Origin: UBA2882 sp045542735
Lineage (GTDB): Bacteria; Bacillota; Clostridia; Lachnospirales; Lachnospiraceae
DNA length: 64,000 bases
Direction: 5' to 3'
Assembly (NCBI GenBank): GCA_045542735.1
Contig: JAZQLQ010000021.1
Coordinates: forward strand, 124,001 to 188,000
Shown: positions 51,548 to 59,493 of the stretch, piece after piece
Layout of the letters: every line of letters begins with the position of its first letter
Numbering within the stretch: the first letter of the stretch is position 1
Position numbers and translations under genes: made by a program
Notes under the pieces: generated by a model
Seen by the model: only the letters and a program-made list of their open reading frames with translations
What the model was told of the DNA's origin: nothing
Databases searched by the model: none

Positions 51548-52267
51548 ATGTTAAGATTTTACTATATTATTATGCGAAATATCTTGGTGCTTCCGCCGAT
51601 TATAAGAAAACTACGTCGTTTAACAGAGAATAACACATCGGAAGCAGACTGCTATGCCTATTTGCGGCGGCTTGTGAAGCGGATAAAAAGGACCGGATTT
51701 ATTCGTACCGAAATATATGGCACAGAAAATTTGCCAAAGGAAGGTGGCTATGTCATGTATCCCAATCACCAAGGCAAATATGATGCATATGGTGTAGTGT
51801 ATGGGCATGAAACACCTTGCACGGTTGTCATGGACAAAGCCCGTTCTTATTTTCCTTTCATTAGAGATTTGCTGGATATGATCCGTGCCAAACGATTGGA
51901 TAAAAAAGATCCGAAGCAGGCTTTTGGGATTATCAATCAAGTGGCGGAAGAAGTAAAATTGGGCAGGCGCTATATTATTTTCCCCGAGGGAGGATATGAC
52001 AAGGCGAAGAAGAATGCCTTGTACGAGTTTAAGGCAGGTTGCTTTAAGGCTTCTGTTAGATCCAAGACACCCATTGTGCCGGTGGTGTTGATAGATTCTT
52101 ATAAGGCCATGGATAGTTTTATTATTGGCTGCGTTACCACTCAAGTGCATTTTTTACCGGCCATTCCATATGAAGAATATAAAGATATGAAGTCTGCACA
52201 AATTGCCCAATTGGTCAAAGATAAAATATATGAAAAAATCTGTGAACTGAAAAAGGTTTCGTGTTGA
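51548..52267 (+). CDS. PlsC-like 1-acyl-glycerol-3-phosphate acyltransferase
   Basis: This is a membrane-associated acyltransferase of phospholipid synthesis, adding an acyl chain to lysophosphatidic acid. The acyltransferase block I is YPNHQGKYDAYG, keeping N-H-x4-D; FPEGGYDKAKK is block III and TPIVPVVLIDSY block IV. A short hydrophobic N-terminus provides membrane contact. It has 239 residues. The ribosome site is weak, so a different nearby start is possible. The -35 box of the next operon's promoter overlaps its stop codon. Confidence 0.88.
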   Translation: MLRFYYIIMRNILVLPPIIRKLRRLTENNTSEADCYAYLRRLVKRIKRTGFIRTEIYGTENLPKEGGYVMYPNHQGKYDAYGVVYGHETPCTVVMDKARSYFPFIRDLLDMIRAKRLDKKDPKQAFGIINQVAEEVKLGRRYIIFPEGGYDKAKKNALYEFKAGCFKASVRSKTPIVPVVLIDSYKAMDSFIIGCVTTQVHFLPAIPYEEYKDMKSAQIAQLVKDKIYEKICELKKVSC

Positions 52268-52292
52268 CAAAAATAAATTGCTTTGTTATCAT
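52264..52292 (+). promoter_or_regulatory. sigma-A promoter for the T-box operon
   Basis: TTGACA (52264-52269, overlapping the stop codon of the acyltransferase gene), an exact 17-bp spacer and TATCAT (52287-52292) lead directly into the T-box leader. Confidence 0.8.
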
Positions 52293-52296
52293 TTTC

Positions 52297-52472
52297 TTCG
52301 GAGACTCGGCTTTTGTGGAAAGTCTGTCAGGGAGAACGCGTCACCGACTGAAAGCGTGTTTGAGATGAGTAGTAAGCTTGGGAACACTCCGAGGTATGTA
52401 TAATTTTATAATGAAAAGAGGATACTATATGTATCAATGCGGGTGGCACCGCGGGTAAAACATGTTTACTCG
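52297..52472 (+). promoter_or_regulatory. T-box leader, probable Asn (AAC) specifier
   Basis: Stem I closes with cggag / ctccg. On its 3' side AAC followed by A (52383-52386) occupies the specifier position just above the lower stem. The T-box sequence gggtggcaccgcggg (52441-52455) is canonical. A terminator follows and then aspS. By family knowledge uncharged tRNA pairs with specifier and T-box and prevents termination. AAC would make the operon respond to tRNA-Asn rather than tRNA-Asp, sensible for an operon with gat genes. The specifier call is inference from position. Confidence 0.92.
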
Positions 52473-52510
52473 TCCCGGGAATATGAATCAATATTCCCGG
52501 GGCTTTTATA
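52473..52510 (+). terminator. T-box expression-platform terminator
   Basis: The perfect repeat cccgggaatat / atattcccggg with a 6-nt loop is followed by gcttttat. It begins 18 bp after the T-box motif, with which the 5' arm would compete. Confidence 0.85.
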
Positions 52511-52531
52511 TTTATTTAAGGAGGTTTTAGT

Positions 52532-54604
52532 ATGTATAGAACACTATTCTGCAACGACATACGCGATGAGCATGTGGGAAAAACAGTTCAGCTTGCAGGC
52601 TGGGTGGATGTTGTACGTGACCACGGTGGAGTTATCTTTATTGATTTGCGTGACTACACAGGGGTAACACAGGTGGTTGTCCACAATGAGGAGTTACTAA
52701 AGAATGTAAACCGTGAAACAGTTATTTCTGTCAGCGGTATTGTAAATAAGAGAGATGAAGAAACGGTAAATGAAAAGATTGCAACCGGTTATGTAGAATT
52801 GGTGGCAGACACTTTACAGGTACTTGGAAAGAGTTGTAACATGCTTCCTTTTGAAGTGAGAAATTCTCATTTGAGTAAAGATGAGCTTCGTCTCAAATAT
52901 CGTTACTTAGATCTTCGTAATCCCAAGCATCATGACAATATCGTGAAGAGATCTCAGATTATCCGTCATATGCGTAATAAAATGGAGGAAATGAATTTCC
53001 TTGATATGCAGACACCGATTTTGACAGCATCCTCTCCGGAAGGTGCCCGTGACTTTTTGGTGCCCAGTCGTAAGCATCCCGGAAAGTTTTATGCACTTCC
53101 CCAGGCGCCGCAGCAGTTTAAACAGCTTTTGATGGTGTCCGGATTTGACCGTTACTTCCAGGTTGCACCTTGTTTCAGAGATGAAGATGCCAGAGCAGAC
53201 CGCTCACCCGGTGAATTTTATCAGCTGGACTTTGAGATGGCATTTGCTACACAGGAAGAGGTACTTGAGGTGTGTGAAGAGGTTATCTATGATACCTTCA
53301 CAGCATTTACGAATAAGAAAGTGACACCCAGACCTTTCCGTCGTATCACCTATGCGGACGCTATGATGACATACGGTTCTGATAAACCGGATTTACGCAA
53401 TCCTTTGATTATCTGTGATCTTACCGATTTCTTTGCAGATGTGGACTTCCCTGCATTTAAAGGAAAACCGGTAAGAGGTATTGTGGCTGACTGTACAGGC
53501 AAATCCAAAAAGTTTTTTGAGGATTCCCTCAAATTTGCCACATCAGCAGAAGTGGGATTGGGCGGTCTCGGATACATTACCTTAAAAGAAGGTGTATTCG
53601 CAGGTCCCATTGCCAAGTTCTTAAGCGATGCGAAGAAACAGGAAATCGTGGAACTGACAGGCGTTAAAGAAGGAGAGACATTATTCTTTATCTGTGATGA
53701 TAAGAAAAGTGATACCGAAAAGAAAGCGGGTCATATCCGTTCTTATTTGGCAAGAAAAGACCAGTTGGATTTGATTCGTGACGATGCGTTTGAATTCTGC
53801 TTTATTGTAGATTTCCCTATGTATGAAATTGATGAAGAAACAGGGGATACTATTTTTACCCACAATCCATTCTCTATGCCTCAGGGTGGTATGGATGCTC
53901 TTTTGGGTGAAGACCCTACCGAGATTTTAGCTTATCAGTATGACTTGGTATGTAATGGTATTGAGCTTGCTTCCGGTGCGGTTCGTAACCATGACATTGA
54001 TATCATGAAAAAAGCATTTGAAATCGCAGGATACTCTGAAGATGAGTTGAAAAAGAGATTTAATGCTCTTTATACTGCATTCCAGTATGGTGCACCGCCT
54101 CATGCAGGTATGGCACCTGGTATTGACCGTACTGTTATGCTTCTTACCGATGAGGAAAAGATTTTAGAAGTTATTGCATTTCCTCTTAACGGTAATGCCC
54201 AGGATTTATTATTGGGTGCACCCGGCGAAGTTACCAACCAGCAGTTGGAAGATGTGCATCTTCTTGGAAACAGTAATGCGCTTGCGGCACGCGGTCTTAC
54301 AACGGGCGGCAAAGCAAAAGGTGAAAAACGCTCCACGTTTTCAAATGATCAGCAGCTCAATCAGTTATCCTTGACAGAAAAAGAAGAAAAGGATATGCAG
54401 GATATCTTTAAAATGATGAAAGAGCATGAGGATGCGTTAAAAGATATTGACACAGAAAACGTTGAAGAAATGGTACATGTAATGCCTATGACCAATGTGT
54501 TACGTGAGGATGAGAGAGAACAAAAATTCTCAAGGGAAAGCCTGTTGGAAGGTGCACCCGAGCGTAGTGACGACAGTTGGCAAGTGCCAAGACTTGTAAA
54601 GTGA
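52532..54604 (+). CDS. aspS: aspartyl-tRNA synthetase fused to GatC
   Basis: Residues 1-590 are a bacterial AspRS: OB domain (VQLAGWVDVVRDHGGVIFID), class II core (RFPF-type motifs, YQLDFEMAF, FCFIVDFPMY), GAD insertion and motif 3 (APPHAGMAPGIDRTVMLL). It runs on to 690 residues where normal AspRS stops near 590. The added part, about 612-690, reads like GatC: LSLTEKEEKDM, DIDTENVEEMVHVMPMTNVL, REDEREQKFSRESLLEGAPE, WQVPRLVK. There is no separate gatC in the operon, so the fusion should supply that subunit. aaggagg precedes the ATG. gatA starts 10 bp downstream. Confidence 0.92.
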   Translation: MYRTLFCNDIRDEHVGKTVQLAGWVDVVRDHGGVIFIDLRDYTGVTQVVVHNEELLKNVNRETVISVSGIVNKRDEETVNEKIATGYVELVADTLQVLGKSCNMLPFEVRNSHLSKDELRLKYRYLDLRNPKHHDNIVKRSQIIRHMRNKMEEMNFLDMQTPILTASSPEGARDFLVPSRKHPGKFYALPQAPQQFKQLLMVSGFDRYFQVAPCFRDEDARADRSPGEFYQLDFEMAFATQEEVLEVCEEVIYDTFTAFTNKKVTPRPFRRITYADAMMTYGSDKPDLRNPLIICDLTDFFADVDFPAFKGKPVRGIVADCTGKSKKFFEDSLKFATSAEVGLGGLGYITLKEGVFAGPIAKFLSDAKKQEIVELTGVKEGETLFFICDDKKSDTEKKAGHIRSYLARKDQLDLIRDDAFEFCFIVDFPMYEIDEETGDTIFTHNPFSMPQGGMDALLGEDPTEILAYQYDLVCNGIELASGAVRNHDIDIMKKAFEIAGYSEDELKKRFNALYTAFQYGAPPHAGMAPGIDRTVMLLTDEEKILEVIAFPLNGNAQDLLLGAPGEVTNQQLEDVHLLGNSNALAARGLTTGGKAKGEKRSTFSNDQQLNQLSLTEKEEKDMQDIFKMMKEHEDALKDIDTENVEEMVHVMPMTNVLREDEREQKFSRESLLEGAPERSDDSWQVPRLVK

Positions 54605-54614
54605 GGTGCGTAAA

Positions 54615-55799
54615 ATGAGTAATTATACGGTTAAATTATCAGATAAAGGAACAATTGCAGTCGATGATACCATTCTGGTAAAGGGTGTTCAAAGTGCTGC
54701 GGGTTCTCGTATATTAGAGGGATTTAAGCCTCTCTTTAGTGCGGAAGCAGTTGTGCGTCTTGAAAATGCCGGTTATGAGATGGCAGGAAAGACTCATGTG
54801 GGTGAGTTCGGCTTGGATTTAGTAGGTGAGTTTTCATACTATGCACAAACAGAAGGAAGTCTCAAGGGAGCGGCTGCACAGGCGGTTGCAGAGAAAGATG
54901 TAAAAGCGGCTCTTGGTGTGGATATGAATGGTTCTACCAGAAGGGCAGCAGCACTTTCCGGTGTAGACTTTTTAAAACCTACCTATGGTACTGTGTCCCG
55001 TTACGGCATTATTTCCTGCGCGGCATCCGGTGAGCAGCTCGGTGTTTATGCCGGTGATGTGGAAGGAATTAAAGAAATCATGGACGTGATTGCCGGTCAT
55101 GATGAAAAAGACGGTACTTCCTTAAAAGAAGAAAAGTATCAGTACAGTACACAGGATGAAGTGAGCGGTAAACGTGTCTGTGTAGTCAAAGAACTGCTTC
55201 AAAAAGCGGATGAGGCTGTAGTCAAAAAAGTCAATGCATATGCAGATAAACTCCGTGCGGCAGGTGTTGTAGTGGAAGAGGTTTCTTTTGATTTTGTTGA
55301 CGCTGCAAATACGGCTTGGCAGATTCTTATGACTGCAGAAACCTGTAATAATGTTTCCAGATACGATGGAGTAAAATATGGTCATCGTGCTGCGGAATAT
55401 AAAAATATTGATGAGTTGTATGTAAATACCCGTACGGAAGGATTTAACTTCCTGACTAAATCAGTGATTCTTTACGGCTCAGATGTGTTATCCAAGAACC
55501 GTTATGAAGATTGCTATGGTAAATCATTGAAAGTGCGTCGTGTTGTGGCGGAAAAATATGCGGCACTTATGGAACAATATGATGCAGTATTAACTCCTGC
55601 TTGCAGTAAATGTGCATATGATGCATATGAGATTGACAATGCATTTGAAGTAGTATTTAAAGAAAGCGTATTTACGGCAATTCCCAATCTGATTGGTACA
55701 CCTGCATTGGTGAGCGGCGGCGTACAGTTGATGGGTAAAGCATTTGACGAAAGCGTACTTCTCAGTCTTGCAGGAAGTGCAGAAAGGGCGGGTGAATAA
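54615..55799 (+). CDS. gatA: GatA-like subunit, short and with broken amidase triad
   Basis: It aligns with GatA of the Asp/Glu-tRNA amidotransferase from SRILEGFKPLFSAEAVVRLE through FLKPTYGTVSRYGIISCAAS, AGHDEKDGTSL and TEGFNFLTKSVILYG. It has 394 residues against about 485, missing about 60 at the N-terminus and part of the C-terminus. The catalytic Lys of IKDN is Asp17 (VDDT). The GGSSGGS cis-Ser block is EGSLKGAA (80-87). The nucleophile position survives as Ser107 (DMNGSTRR). Glutamine hydrolysis by the normal mechanism is therefore doubtful. The ATG at 54615 follows gaggtg at 6 bp. Confidence 0.85.
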   Translation: MSNYTVKLSDKGTIAVDDTILVKGVQSAAGSRILEGFKPLFSAEAVVRLENAGYEMAGKTHVGEFGLDLVGEFSYYAQTEGSLKGAAAQAVAEKDVKAALGVDMNGSTRRAAALSGVDFLKPTYGTVSRYGIISCAASGEQLGVYAGDVEGIKEIMDVIAGHDEKDGTSLKEEKYQYSTQDEVSGKRVCVVKELLQKADEAVVKKVNAYADKLRAAGVVVEEVSFDFVDAANTAWQILMTAETCNNVSRYDGVKYGHRAAEYKNIDELYVNTRTEGFNFLTKSVILYGSDVLSKNRYEDCYGKSLKVRRVVAEKYAALMEQYDAVLTPACSKCAYDAYEIDNAFEVVFKESVFTAIPNLIGTPALVSGGVQLMGKAFDESVLLSLAGSAERAGE

Positions 55800-55801
55800 T
55801 T

Positions 55802-57232
55802 ATGAAATATGAACTTGTCATCGGACTTGAGACACATGTGGAATTAAATACAAAATCCAAGATTTTCTGTTCTTGCGGCGGTCACTCCGAAGCGAAGGAG
55901 CCCAATGATTGTGTATGCCCTGCTTGTAGCGGTATGCCCGGTATGCTGCCGGTTATGAACAAAAAAGTAGTGGAACTTGCTGTGACAGCCGGACTTATGC
56001 TCAATTGTGAAATCAGCAGATATACCACATTTGATAAAAAGAATTACTATTATCCGGACCTTCCTTGTGCATATCAGATTACCCAGTTGAATCATCCGAT
56101 TTGTACCAACGGTCTTGTGACATTAAAGACTTCTGAAGGCACAAGAGATATTCGCATTAAACAGATCCATATGGAAGAGGATGCGGGTAAATTGGTGCAT
56201 GTAGGTAAAGCATCTTTGGTAGACTTCAACCGTACCAGTGTGCCGTTGATTGAGATTGTTACACAGCCTGATTTCCGTAGCGCAGAAGAAGTATTGGTAT
56301 ATTTAAATAAATTAAAATCCATGTTCCGCGCCGGCGGTATTTCCGAATGTGAAGAAGGCGCAATGCGTTGTGACGTCAATATCTCCGTGCGTCCCGAAGG
56401 TAGCGAAGAGTTTGGTGTCCGTTCTGAGATTAAAAATATGGCATCTTTTGAAGCAATCGAAAAAGCAATCCGTTATGAAGCACAGCGTCATATGGATGCT
56501 ATTGAATTTGAGACAGAAGAGTTGGTACAGGAAACCAGACGTTATGACGATGCAAGCGGTAAGACCTTTGCTATGAGAAATAAAGAGACAGAGGCTGATT
56601 ACCGTTATTTCCCTGATGCAAATCTGATGCCCATTATCATCGATGACGAATGGTTAGAGCAGATTAAAGCAGCCAAACCGGTAGAAATTGATGCAAAGGC
56701 GGATGCTTACAGAGAAGCCGGTATTTCTGAAAAAGAAATCGATATGTTAATCCACAATCACAATGTAAGTAAATTGTTGGATGACGTAGTTGCTAAGGGA
56801 TGTGATGCGAAAAATGCCGCAGGCTGGATTTTGACGGACTGTGCAGGTATCTTGCGTAAAAATGGCAAACTCCTTGGTGATTTGGAGATTACGGCAGAAG
56901 ACCTTGCAACCATTATCAAGATGGTAGACAGTGGTGATGTCAACAGAATGAGCGGAAGAAAGATTTTGACCGCTGTGATAGAAGAGAAGGTAGACCCTGT
57001 AGCATATTGTAAAGAAAATGGTCTTGATACCAAGGTAGACACTTCTACCATTGAAAGTGTCATGGACCGTGTGTTTGCTGAAAATGCCCAGGCCATCGAA
57101 GACTACAAAAATGGTAAGATTAAAGCAAAACAGGCATTATTCGGTGCCTGCATGAGAGAGTTGAAGAATACGGCAGATACTGCAGTGATCAAAGAAGTTT
57201 TGGAGAAAAAATTAGCAGATGTGATTCAATAA
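55802..57232 (+). CDS. gatB: Asp/Glu-tRNA amidotransferase subunit B
   Basis: GatB carries the kinase/transamidase site that activates Asp (or Glu) on mischarged tRNA and attaches ammonia. The cradle domain begins YELVIGLETHVELNTKSKIF, with Zn-type Cys FCSCGG and CVCPACSGMPG, then KKNYYYPDLPCAYQITQ, HMEEDAGKLVH and VDFNRTSVPLIEIVT. The helical and YqeY-like tail domains follow to residue 476. It looks fully intact, in contrast to the GatA upstream. It starts 2 bp after the gatA stop. Confidence 0.94.
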   Translation: MKYELVIGLETHVELNTKSKIFCSCGGHSEAKEPNDCVCPACSGMPGMLPVMNKKVVELAVTAGLMLNCEISRYTTFDKKNYYYPDLPCAYQITQLNHPICTNGLVTLKTSEGTRDIRIKQIHMEEDAGKLVHVGKASLVDFNRTSVPLIEIVTQPDFRSAEEVLVYLNKLKSMFRAGGISECEEGAMRCDVNISVRPEGSEEFGVRSEIKNMASFEAIEKAIRYEAQRHMDAIEFETEELVQETRRYDDASGKTFAMRNKETEADYRYFPDANLMPIIIDDEWLEQIKAAKPVEIDAKADAYREAGISEKEIDMLIHNHNVSKLLDDVVAKGCDAKNAAGWILTDCAGILRKNGKLLGDLEITAEDLATIIKMVDSGDVNRMSGRKILTAVIEEKVDPVAYCKENGLDTKVDTSTIESVMDRVFAENAQAIEDYKNGKIKAKQALFGACMRELKNTADTAVIKEVLEKKLADVIQ

Positions 57233-57276
57233 ACTCCATGCATATAAACATAAGTAATAAAACATAAGTATTAAAA

Positions 57277-58470
57277 TCAGAGCGTGCCCATAATGGTGGA
57301 AACAATCTGCGCTACGCGCAATTGCACCGTGTGCATGCTCTTTACTTTTTCATAGCCGTTTTGGGCGATGGCACGGCGTTCTTCGTCATGAGCCAGATAA
57401 TAGGCGCATTTATCCTGCAATTCCTCCAAGGAAGAATAGACTTCCAGATCTTTTCCGATTTCGAAGAAATCGGTTAGTTCTTCCTGGTAATTAGTTATAA
57501 GGAAACCGCCGGCGGCTAGGACGTCAAAAATTCGCAAAGAAAGACCGGTCTGGATGGAGCGGTTTGTCACATTAAGGTTAATTTTAGACAAATGATAAAC
57601 TTTTGGTGTTTCTTTAAAAGAATTTGAGGGACCACATACTTCGACGGCAGGTAACATATCCGCATTGCTCAGGGTGTACAGTTTTACTTGGAAAGTTTCT
57701 GATAATACACTTAATGTGCGAATACGTTCGGTTTCTGCCAATTCCATATCAACATAGTTGTGGGCGGTGATATAGCGGTCAATAGGGGCAACAAAATCTT
57801 TGTCGGATATACCGGAAGAATCGGCTCTGAGTTTGTCAATCAAAGAGGCGGGGATGGTATCTTCAATAAAGCTATATCCATACACTTTCATCTGCGCTTC
57901 GATTAGTCCGTCAATATATCCTTTGGTATAGTCATCTAAATCGGAGATGTGACGGAATGGATTGATTTCTGAAAATAAGGACCCTACAAAGGAAATATCG
58001 GAAGTAAAACGTGTTTTATCCTCGGCGGTAATAGATCGGATTGTATGGTCGATGCGAGTTGCATTAGCACCCAGAGGCAAATGGAAAATACAATCCGGAT
58101 TATAGGGTGCAAATCTCTTGTATTGTGCTTTGTCGAATAAGAAAATACGATTATGTCGGTTGCATAGTGATTTATGAAATAATTCCACCAAAGGACAATC
58201 TACGGACCAACAAACATATAATGTGTTGGTCAGTTCGCAAACTTCGGAGAGTGCAGGAATGAAGTTGATACTAAATACGAATAATAACGGGGTATTGTTT
58301 TGGCGGTTTGTTAAGATGTGGTTGGCGACAATGTTGACAGCGTCGCTTGGAGAAGAAATACGCTTTTCCATTTGAGCACGTTCTTCAATAACGTGTAACC
58401 CAAATCCTTGAAATGCAGAAATTACATCTGCCTCATAGATATTATTAAAACGATAAAATAATATATTCAT
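57277..58470 (-). CDS. CgeB-like glycosyltransferase
   Basis: The 397 residues form a two-domain GT-B-like protein resembling CgeB/DUF3880 glycosyltransferases. The N-terminal part has LFVFSINFIPALSEVCEL, CWSVDCPLVELFH and FHLPLGANATRI. The C-terminal part has LNVTNRSIQTGLSLRIFDV and LAAGGFLITNYQEELTDFF, the typical donor-binding Glyco_trans_1_2 text. Its place next to the flagellar operon suggests flagellin or surface glycosylation, which is inference. I start at ATG 58470 (aggggatt upstream, MNILFYRF); a longer frame to 58554 has no ribosome site. Confidence 0.82.
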   Translation of the reverse strand: MNILFYRFNNIYEADVISAFQGFGLHVIEERAQMEKRISSPSDAVNIVANHILTNRQNNTPLLFVFSINFIPALSEVCELTNTLYVCWSVDCPLVELFHKSLCNRHNRIFLFDKAQYKRFAPYNPDCIFHLPLGANATRIDHTIRSITAEDKTRFTSDISFVGSLFSEINPFRHISDLDDYTKGYIDGLIEAQMKVYGYSFIEDTIPASLIDKLRADSSGISDKDFVAPIDRYITAHNYVDMELAETERIRTLSVLSETFQVKLYTLSNADMLPAVEVCGPSNSFKETPKVYHLSKINLNVTNRSIQTGLSLRIFDVLAAGGFLITNYQEELTDFFEIGKDLEVYSSLEELQDKCAYYLAHDEERRAIAQNGYEKVKSMHTVQLRVAQIVSTIMGTL

Positions 58471-58581
58471 ATCCGAATCCCCTAATCTTTTCCCTAAATT
58501 TAGTCGTAAAAAGTACTTTTGTACTATTATATATAAAATATGGAAAAGAGACAACTGTCAAAAAAATTTACAAAAACACTC

Positions 58582-58608
58582 TAAAGATTTTGTGAAACCT
58601 GCCGATAA
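58582..58608 (+). promoter_or_regulatory. sigma-28 (FliA/SigD) promoter for flgM operon
   Basis: TAAA (58582-58585), exactly 15 bp, then GCCGATAA (58601-58608), a perfect match to the motility sigma consensus, 43 bp before flgM. Confidence 0.9.
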
Positions 58609-58651
58609 ACAATATAAGACATAGCATAATCCATGGAAGGAGGAGAGTCTT

Positions 58652-58936
58652 ATGCGTATTGGAGCATATACACAAATTCAACAGTTGTACAACACAACAC
58701 AAGCAAAACCTGCTGCAAAAGCACAGAGAAAAGGATTTTCTGATGTGGTTTCTATTTCTAATGCAGGTAAAGATGTTCAAGCTGCAAAGGCAGCAGTAGA
58801 AGCGGCTCCTGATGTCAGAACAGAGCTTACCAACTCTATCAAAGCAAGAATGGATGCGGGCACATATGATGTCAGCGCAGACAGTTTTGCAGATAAGCTT
58901 TTAGAGAAATTTAATCAGGGCAGCTTTGCTCTTTAA
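58652..58936 (+). CDS. flgM: anti-sigma-28 factor FlgM
   Basis: FlgM binds sigma-28 until the hook is complete, then is exported. The 94-residue protein has the usual disordered N-terminus (MRIGAYTQIQQLYN), the VVSISNAGKDVQAAK region and the sigma-binding C-terminal helices (VRTELTNSIKARMDAGTYDV, FADKLLEKF). aaggagg precedes the ATG, and a perfect sigma-28 promoter lies upstream, giving negative feedback on its own class. First gene of the flgM-N-K-K-L unit. Confidence 0.92.
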   Translation: MRIGAYTQIQQLYNTTQAKPAAKAQRKGFSDVVSISNAGKDVQAAKAAVEAAPDVRTELTNSIKARMDAGTYDVSADSFADKLLEKFNQGSFAL

Positions 58937-58953
58937 AAAGTGAGGTAATTCCA

Positions 58954-59472
58954 ATGGCTAGTTTAATGGAAAATCTGATGGACCTTTTAGAACAGGAAAA
59001 TAGTGAATACGAAAAGCTGTTGGAATTATCCATGCAGAAGACCCCGACGATTATTGAAGGGGACATCGAAAAGCTAAACAAGATCACGGATGAGGAACAA
59101 ATTATTGTCGGCAAAGTGAACCGTTTGGATAAAGAACGGGAAAAAATTATGAAAGATATTGCCACAGTATTGAACAAGGATGTTCAAACACTTAAATTGA
59201 GCCAGTTAATTGCGCTTTTGGCTGAGAAACCTGCACAGCAAAATAGGTTATCGGCAATTCATACCAAGCTGAAGATTACAACGGACCAGATGGTGCGTGT
59301 AAATAACCGTAACCGTGAGCTGATTCAAAGCTCTTTGGATATGGTACAGTACAATATGAACATACTCAAAAGTATGAAAGCGGCGCCGGAAACGGCGAAT
59401 TACACGAAAGGTGCCTACAATTCGGGAAGCCTTATGGGGGCAGGCCAAAAGAGCTTTGATGCAAAGCAGTAG
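58954..59472 (+). CDS. flgN: flagellar export chaperone FlgN
   Basis: FlgN-like proteins are helical chaperones for the hook-filament junction proteins FlgK and FlgL. The 172 residues are mostly helical (MENLMDLLEQENSEYEKLLE, ITDEEQIIVGKVNRLDKERE) with a flexible Ser/Gly C-terminal tail. Position between flgM and flgK is the standard order. gaggt precedes the ATG by about 9 bp. Confidence 0.88.
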   Translation: MASLMENLMDLLEQENSEYEKLLELSMQKTPTIIEGDIEKLNKITDEEQIIVGKVNRLDKEREKIMKDIATVLNKDVQTLKLSQLIALLAEKPAQQNRLSAIHTKLKITTDQMVRVNNRNRELIQSSLDMVQYNMNILKSMKAAPETANYTKGAYNSGSLMGAGQKSFDAKQ

Positions 59473-59493
59473 GCGGCGCAGAGGTGATATCTT

